From NCBI RefSeq assembly GCF_001021505.1, contig NZ_LDPO01000001.1:372001-436000 (forward strand): a stretch of 64,000 nucleotides of DNA. The letters run 5' to 3'. The notes below the pieces were generated by a model, which saw only the letters and a list, made by a program, of their open reading frames with translations, searched no databases and was not told where the DNA came from. The position numbers and the translations under genes are program-made. Position 1 is the first letter of the stretch; each line of letters begins with the position of its first letter. Positions 60,760 through 64,000 of the stretch are shown piece after piece. This DNA is from Mycolicibacter heraklionensis (GTDB lineage Bacteria > Actinomycetota > Actinomycetes > Mycobacteriales > Mycobacteriaceae).

Positions 60760-61785
60760 GTGAACTTTCCGGAATGGCGTGAACGACCGGCTCAGACGTA
60801 TTTCGGCCCGGCGTCCTGGCAGGCCCAGCTGCTGGCTGCGGCCGCAGCGATCTTTTTGCGCACCTCGATCGCCGTGCTGACGCTGGTCGGCATGGTCGTC
60901 AACCGGTTCTGGCCCGCGGCTCTGCAGCGAGCACGCCTCGACCTCATCGACCAACCGATGCGCTACATCCGGGCGCTGCCGGGCACCGAGGTGGTACGGG
61001 AGCGGCTGACCGACTGCCCGGCGGAGTGGGTGGTGGCCCCGGGCGCCCGCGACTCAAACCGGGTGATCGTCTACTTCCACGGCTCGGCACTGGTGACGCT
61101 GGGCCTCAATTCGCACCGCCGCTTTGCCAGCAAGCTCTCCGCGGTCACCGGCGCGAAGGTGTTCAACGTCGGCTACCGCTTCGCGCCGCTGGCCGGGATC
61201 GACGAGGCCGTCGCCGACGGCCTGTGCGCTTACCGTCGCGTTCTGGACGCCGGGTTCACCGCGGACCACGTTGTGGTGGCCGGGGATTCGGCCGGCGGGC
61301 TGATGGCGGTGAACACCGCCCTGGCCGCTCGCGATGCCGGGTTGCCGGCACCCGCAGGCCAAGTGCTCATGTCACCGCTGACCTCGTCAGACATGGCGAT
61401 CAAGCGCGAGGCCGCACGCACCCACCGGGACCCGTTCTTCCCGTTCATGGCCTTCATGTTCATCTACCGGGTATTCGCCACCGTGAACGGCACCCGCGAG
61501 CTTCCGGTGATGCCGCCCGAAGCGGAGCTGCGCGGGCTGGGACCGTTCCTGCTGCAGGTCGGCAACAACGAGATGCTGCGCAACGACACCTTCGTGCTGG
61601 CTGACAAGTTGACCGCCGCCGGCGTGCCGAACTGGGTTCAGGTGTGGGACCGCGCGTTGCACATGTTCCAGCTCACCTTCGACTTCAACCCCGACGCTCG
61701 CCGGGCGGTCGCCGAGATCGCCGACTTCGTCGAGTACGCCGTGGCCAACGCTGCGCCGAGCGCCGAGTCGACTCTCGGCGCCTAG
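60760..61785 (+). CDS. HSL-type alpha/beta-hydrolase esterase/lipase
   Basis: 341 residues from GTG 60760. Oxyanion motif HG at 107-108 (YFHGSALV) and nucleophile S177 (GDSAGG); the C-terminal His is in RALHMFQLTF. A hydrophobic helix (about 25-48) near the N-terminus may attach it to the membrane. It overlaps the convergent TetR gene by 4 nt. Confidence 0.88.
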   Translation: MNFPEWRERPAQTYFGPASWQAQLLAAAAAIFLRTSIAVLTLVGMVVNRFWPAALQRARLDLIDQPMRYIRALPGTEVVRERLTDCPAEWVVAPGARDSNRVIVYFHGSALVTLGLNSHRRFASKLSAVTGAKVFNVGYRFAPLAGIDEAVADGLCAYRRVLDAGFTADHVVVAGDSAGGLMAVNTALAARDAGLPAPAGQVLMSPLTSSDMAIKREAARTHRDPFFPFMAFMFIYRVFATVNGTRELPVMPPEAELRGLGPFLLQVGNNEMLRNDTFVLADKLTAAGVPNWVQVWDRALHMFQLTFDFNPDARRAVAEIADFVEYAVANAAPSAESTLGA

Positions 61786-62369
61786 CTCTGCCCCTGCAAC
61801 AGGGCCAAAAGCAGCGGAATCCGGTTGGCCTCGATCTCGGGCTGCGGCAGCACGGCCCGCACGATCGCCGCGCCGTCGAAGGTGTTGGTAAGCAGCGCAA
61901 CGATGTTGGGGAACAGCTCCTCGGGAAACGCGTCGGCACCGGGAAATCCACGGGCGGTGTCGTAGATCTTGGCACCGTATTCGTCCAACACCTCCGACAG
62001 CGTGGACCGCAGCTTCTCGTCGGTGCGGGCGGCGATCAGCAGCTCGTAGACCACCGCGTTATTGGAGTTTGCCGTCAGATCACGCAGCAGGGTCAATATC
62101 GCCTCCAGCGCCGGTCCGTCGGGCGGGATCTCCGCTACCTGCTTACCGATCAGCTCCAGCTGACGTCGCAGCACCTCCTGGGCGGTGGCCGCCATGAAGT
62201 CGCCCATGGTGCCGAAGTGACGGAACAACGCCCCGTCGGAGACCCCGGCGCGCGCGGCGATCACCTTGGCCGACGCCCGGGCATAGCCGATCTCGGCGAT
62301 GGTGGCGATGCTGGCGTCGAGCAGCCTGGCGACGGTGGTCTCGCGGCGCTCCTGTTGGGTTCTGGCCAT
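61782..62369 (-). CDS. TetR-family regulator
   Basis: 195 residues from ATG 62369. HTH about 22-50 (AEIGYARASAKVIAARAGVS). It follows the amidohydrolase gene by 4 nt on the same strand, so it may regulate that operon and the convergent esterase. Confidence 0.9.
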   Translation of the reverse strand: MARTQQERRETTVARLLDASIATIAEIGYARASAKVIAARAGVSDGALFRHFGTMGDFMAATAQEVLRRQLELIGKQVAEIPPDGPALEAILTLLRDLTANSNNAVVYELLIAARTDEKLRSTLSEVLDEYGAKIYDTARGFPGADAFPEELFPNIVALLTNTFDGAAIVRAVLPQPEIEANRIPLLLALLQGQS

Positions 62370-62373
62370 GGTT

Positions 62374-64000
62374 CTAGACCGATTGCAGCTCACGGGATCC
62401 GGCGCGCAGGAAACGGCCGGAGCGCACCGTGGTGCCGTAGCCGTCGCAGAACTGCCCGTTGCGGAACACGACGGTGCCGCCCACGCCGGTGGCGACCACC
62501 GCGTCGTCGTTGCGGTTGACCATCCGGCTCAGGTCGCCATAGAACGGCACCTTCTCCTCGTGGTAGGCGTCCACGGCGTCGGTCAGGCCCGCCGGGTCGA
62601 TCACCACGAAGTCCGCGCGGTCGCCTTCGCGCAATGTGCCGGCGTCGAACCCGAACCAGTCGGCGACTTCGGAGGTCAACCGGTAGACCGCCCGCTGGAC
62701 GCTCATGAACGGACGCCCGGCCGCCTCGGCGTCGCGGACTCGCTTGAGCAGGCGCAGCGAGAAGTTGTAGAAGGCCATGTTGCGCAGGTGCGCTCCGGCA
62801 TCGGAGAACCCCATGTGGATCACCGGCTCGTTGGCCAGCTTGTCCAGCTGCTTGGGCCGGTGGTTGGCGACGATCGTGGTCCAGCGGACGTTACGTTCAC
62901 CGTTGTCCACCAACACATCGAGGAACGCATCCAGCGGGTGCAGCCCGCGCTCCTCGGCGATCTGCCCGAAGCTCTTGCCGATCAGGCTGGCGTCCGGGCA
63001 TTCGACGATCACCGCGTCGTGGAAGTCACGGTGCCACAAGCTCGGGCCCAGCTTCTTACGGTCGAAGGCCTTGCGGAACCGGCGGCGGTACTCGGTGTCG
63101 GCCAGCAGCGCATTGCGCTCCAACTGGTCGCGCAGGTGCAGCGCGGCGGTTCCCGCGCCGAACTCCTCGAAGACCGGCAGATCGATTCCGTCGGAATACA
63201 ACTCGAACGGCACCGGCAGGTGCTGGAACCGCACGCTGGAGCCGAGCACGGCGTTGAGCAGCCGAGCACCCGGACCGAAGACCCGCACCGCGCCCGGTGC
63301 CGACTTGGCGTCGGCGGAGACCAGCAGGCTCATCCGAACGCCGCGCCGCCGGCCGAAGATCCCGCTGCTGGTCAGGAAGAAGTTCAAGGCCGTCAACGGG
63401 TTTCGGACGTCGGGTGCGCTCTGCAGCATCCGGCCACGCTTGCGCAACACCTTGATCAACCGTCGCCGCTCACGCCAGGTGGCGAACGTCGACGGCAGCG
63501 CCCGGGACCGGAACCGGTCGCCGTCGAGCTTGTCGATGGGGGCGTCCATCCCGGACATGCCCAGCAGTCCGGCCTCGAGCCCCTGGTCGAGCAGAGTGGC
63601 CATCTTCTCCAGCTCGGCATCGGTCGGGACGACGCCGTCGGTGGTGGCGCGGTCCAAGCCGAGCACCGCGGTCCGCAGGTCCGAATGACCAAGCATGGAA
63701 CTGACATTGGGCCCGAGCGGCAACTCGTCGAGGGCGTGCACGTACTCGGCGGGCGTCGACCAGGTCTTTTTGGACTGCAGCGCATCCAGTACGAACTTGC
63801 GCGGCACCGCCTCCACCCGGCTGAACAGGTCGGCGGCATCTTCGGACTCGGCGTAGACCGTCGACAGCGAGCAGTTGCCCAGCAACACCGTGGTGACGCC
63901 GTGGCGCACCGATTCCCGCAGCCCCGGGTCCAGCAGCACCTCGGCGTCGTAGTGGGTGTGCACGTCGATAAAGCCCGGGACCACCCACTTGCCGGCCGCG
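62374..64000 (-). CDS. N-acyl-D-amino-acid deacylase-type amidohydrolase (partial)
   Basis: The N-terminus is cut off by the window edge; the frame stays open to 64000. The metal-binding VPGFIDVHTHYDAEV motif lies at the visible start, and HMGFSDAGAHLRNM and EGDRADFVVIDPAGL mark the C-terminal part. D-aminoacylase/dihydroorotase-like family. Substrate unknown. Confidence 0.88.
   Translation of the reverse strand, partial: AAGKWVVPGFIDVHTHYDAEVLLDPGLRESVRHGVTTVLLGNCSLSTVYAESEDAADLFSRVEAVPRKFVLDALQSKKTWSTPAEYVHALDELPLGPNVSSMLGHSDLRTAVLGLDRATTDGVVPTDAELEKMATLLDQGLEAGLLGMSGMDAPIDKLDGDRFRSRALPSTFATWRERRRLIKVLRKRGRMLQSAPDVRNPLTALNFFLTSSGIFGRRRGVRMSLLVSADAKSAPGAVRVFGPGARLLNAVLGSSVRFQHLPVPFELYSDGIDLPVFEEFGAGTAALHLRDQLERNALLADTEYRRRFRKAFDRKKLGPSLWHRDFHDAVIVECPDASLIGKSFGQIAEERGLHPLDAFLDVLVDNGERNVRWTTIVANHRPKQLDKLANEPVIHMGFSDAGAHLRNMAFYNFSLRLLKRVRDAEAAGRPFMSVQRAVYRLTSEVADWFGFDAGTLREGDRADFVVIDPAGLTDAVDAYHEEKVPFYGDLSRMVNRNDDAVVATGVGGTVVFRNGQFCDGYGTTVRSGRFLRAGSRELQSV

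Overview
This window comes from a GC-rich actinobacterium of the Mycobacteriaceae. The evidence is a PPE protein, a DUF2563/T7SS-type gene pair, mycothiol-family and LpqN-like proteins, and a chromosomal backbone whose gene order matches the M. tuberculosis Rv0958-Rv0996 neighbourhood. I do not assign a species. The window has two parts: a temperate-phage genome (1 to about 18045) and host chromosome (about 18046 to 64000).

Prophage (1-18045). Its right attachment site lies at the 3' end of a tRNA-Ala(CGC) gene (18046-18118); its left end is outside the window. Reading leftward from the tRNA there are: four unknown genes coupled to a tyrosine integrase; a divergent immunity region with a rightward, apparently leaderless HTH repressor, a leftward Cro-like HTH gene and three TGCA-N4-TGCA-type operators; an excisionase-like gene; and a long leftward early operon of about 30 mostly small genes. 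Nearly all of these are joined by 4-nt ATGA/GTGA overlaps. The operon encodes a RecT annealing protein with a YqaJ exonuclease, an MmcB-like nuclease, a DUF1643 protein, a lipoprotein, many small Cys-rich proteins, and a replication-initiator-like protein whose gene contains a 12-bp iteron array beside an A-rich repeat, a lambda-O-like origin candidate. Three early proteins carry QLxLF peptides matching the sliding-clamp binding consensus. The left end is HNH endonuclease, a cos-like non-coding gap, small and large terminase, and the first codons of a probable portal gene.

Chromosome 18-30 kb. The glpR-rimJ-glp-galU cluster (gephyrin-like cell-division protein and its membrane receptor) is followed by 5-formyl-THF cyclo-ligase, an MDMPI-family protein, ruc behind a CIRCE operator, a SAF protein, a zinc-ribbon MscL, and the mprA-mprB-pepD-moaB2 envelope-stress cluster, then rpmF.

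Chromosome 30-39 kb. A tightly coupled operon (AtuA-like, fadE13, accD2, accA2, fadE12, echA7) forms a complete carboxylating branched acyl-CoA or terpenoid degradation module.

Chromosome 39-64 kb. This part holds a DUF1707 protein, an ATP-grasp/serine-hydrolase pair, a divergent TetR/MpaB-type oxygenase pair, a candidate type VII secretion effector module (DUF2563 partner, glycine-zipper effector, three-TM candidate immunity protein, LpqN-like protein), a methyltransferase, a six-gene Mnh/Mrp Na+/H+ antiporter operon, a LuxR-type two-component system, a PPE protein with a C-terminal SHOCT-like helix pair, a VWA/AAA chelatase-like pair, an HSL-type esterase, a TetR regulator and a D-aminoacylase-type amidohydrolase cut by the window edge. 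Compared with M. tuberculosis from memory, the csoR-ctpV, PE_PGRS16/17 and Rv0986-Rv0989 blocks are absent from their expected junctions.
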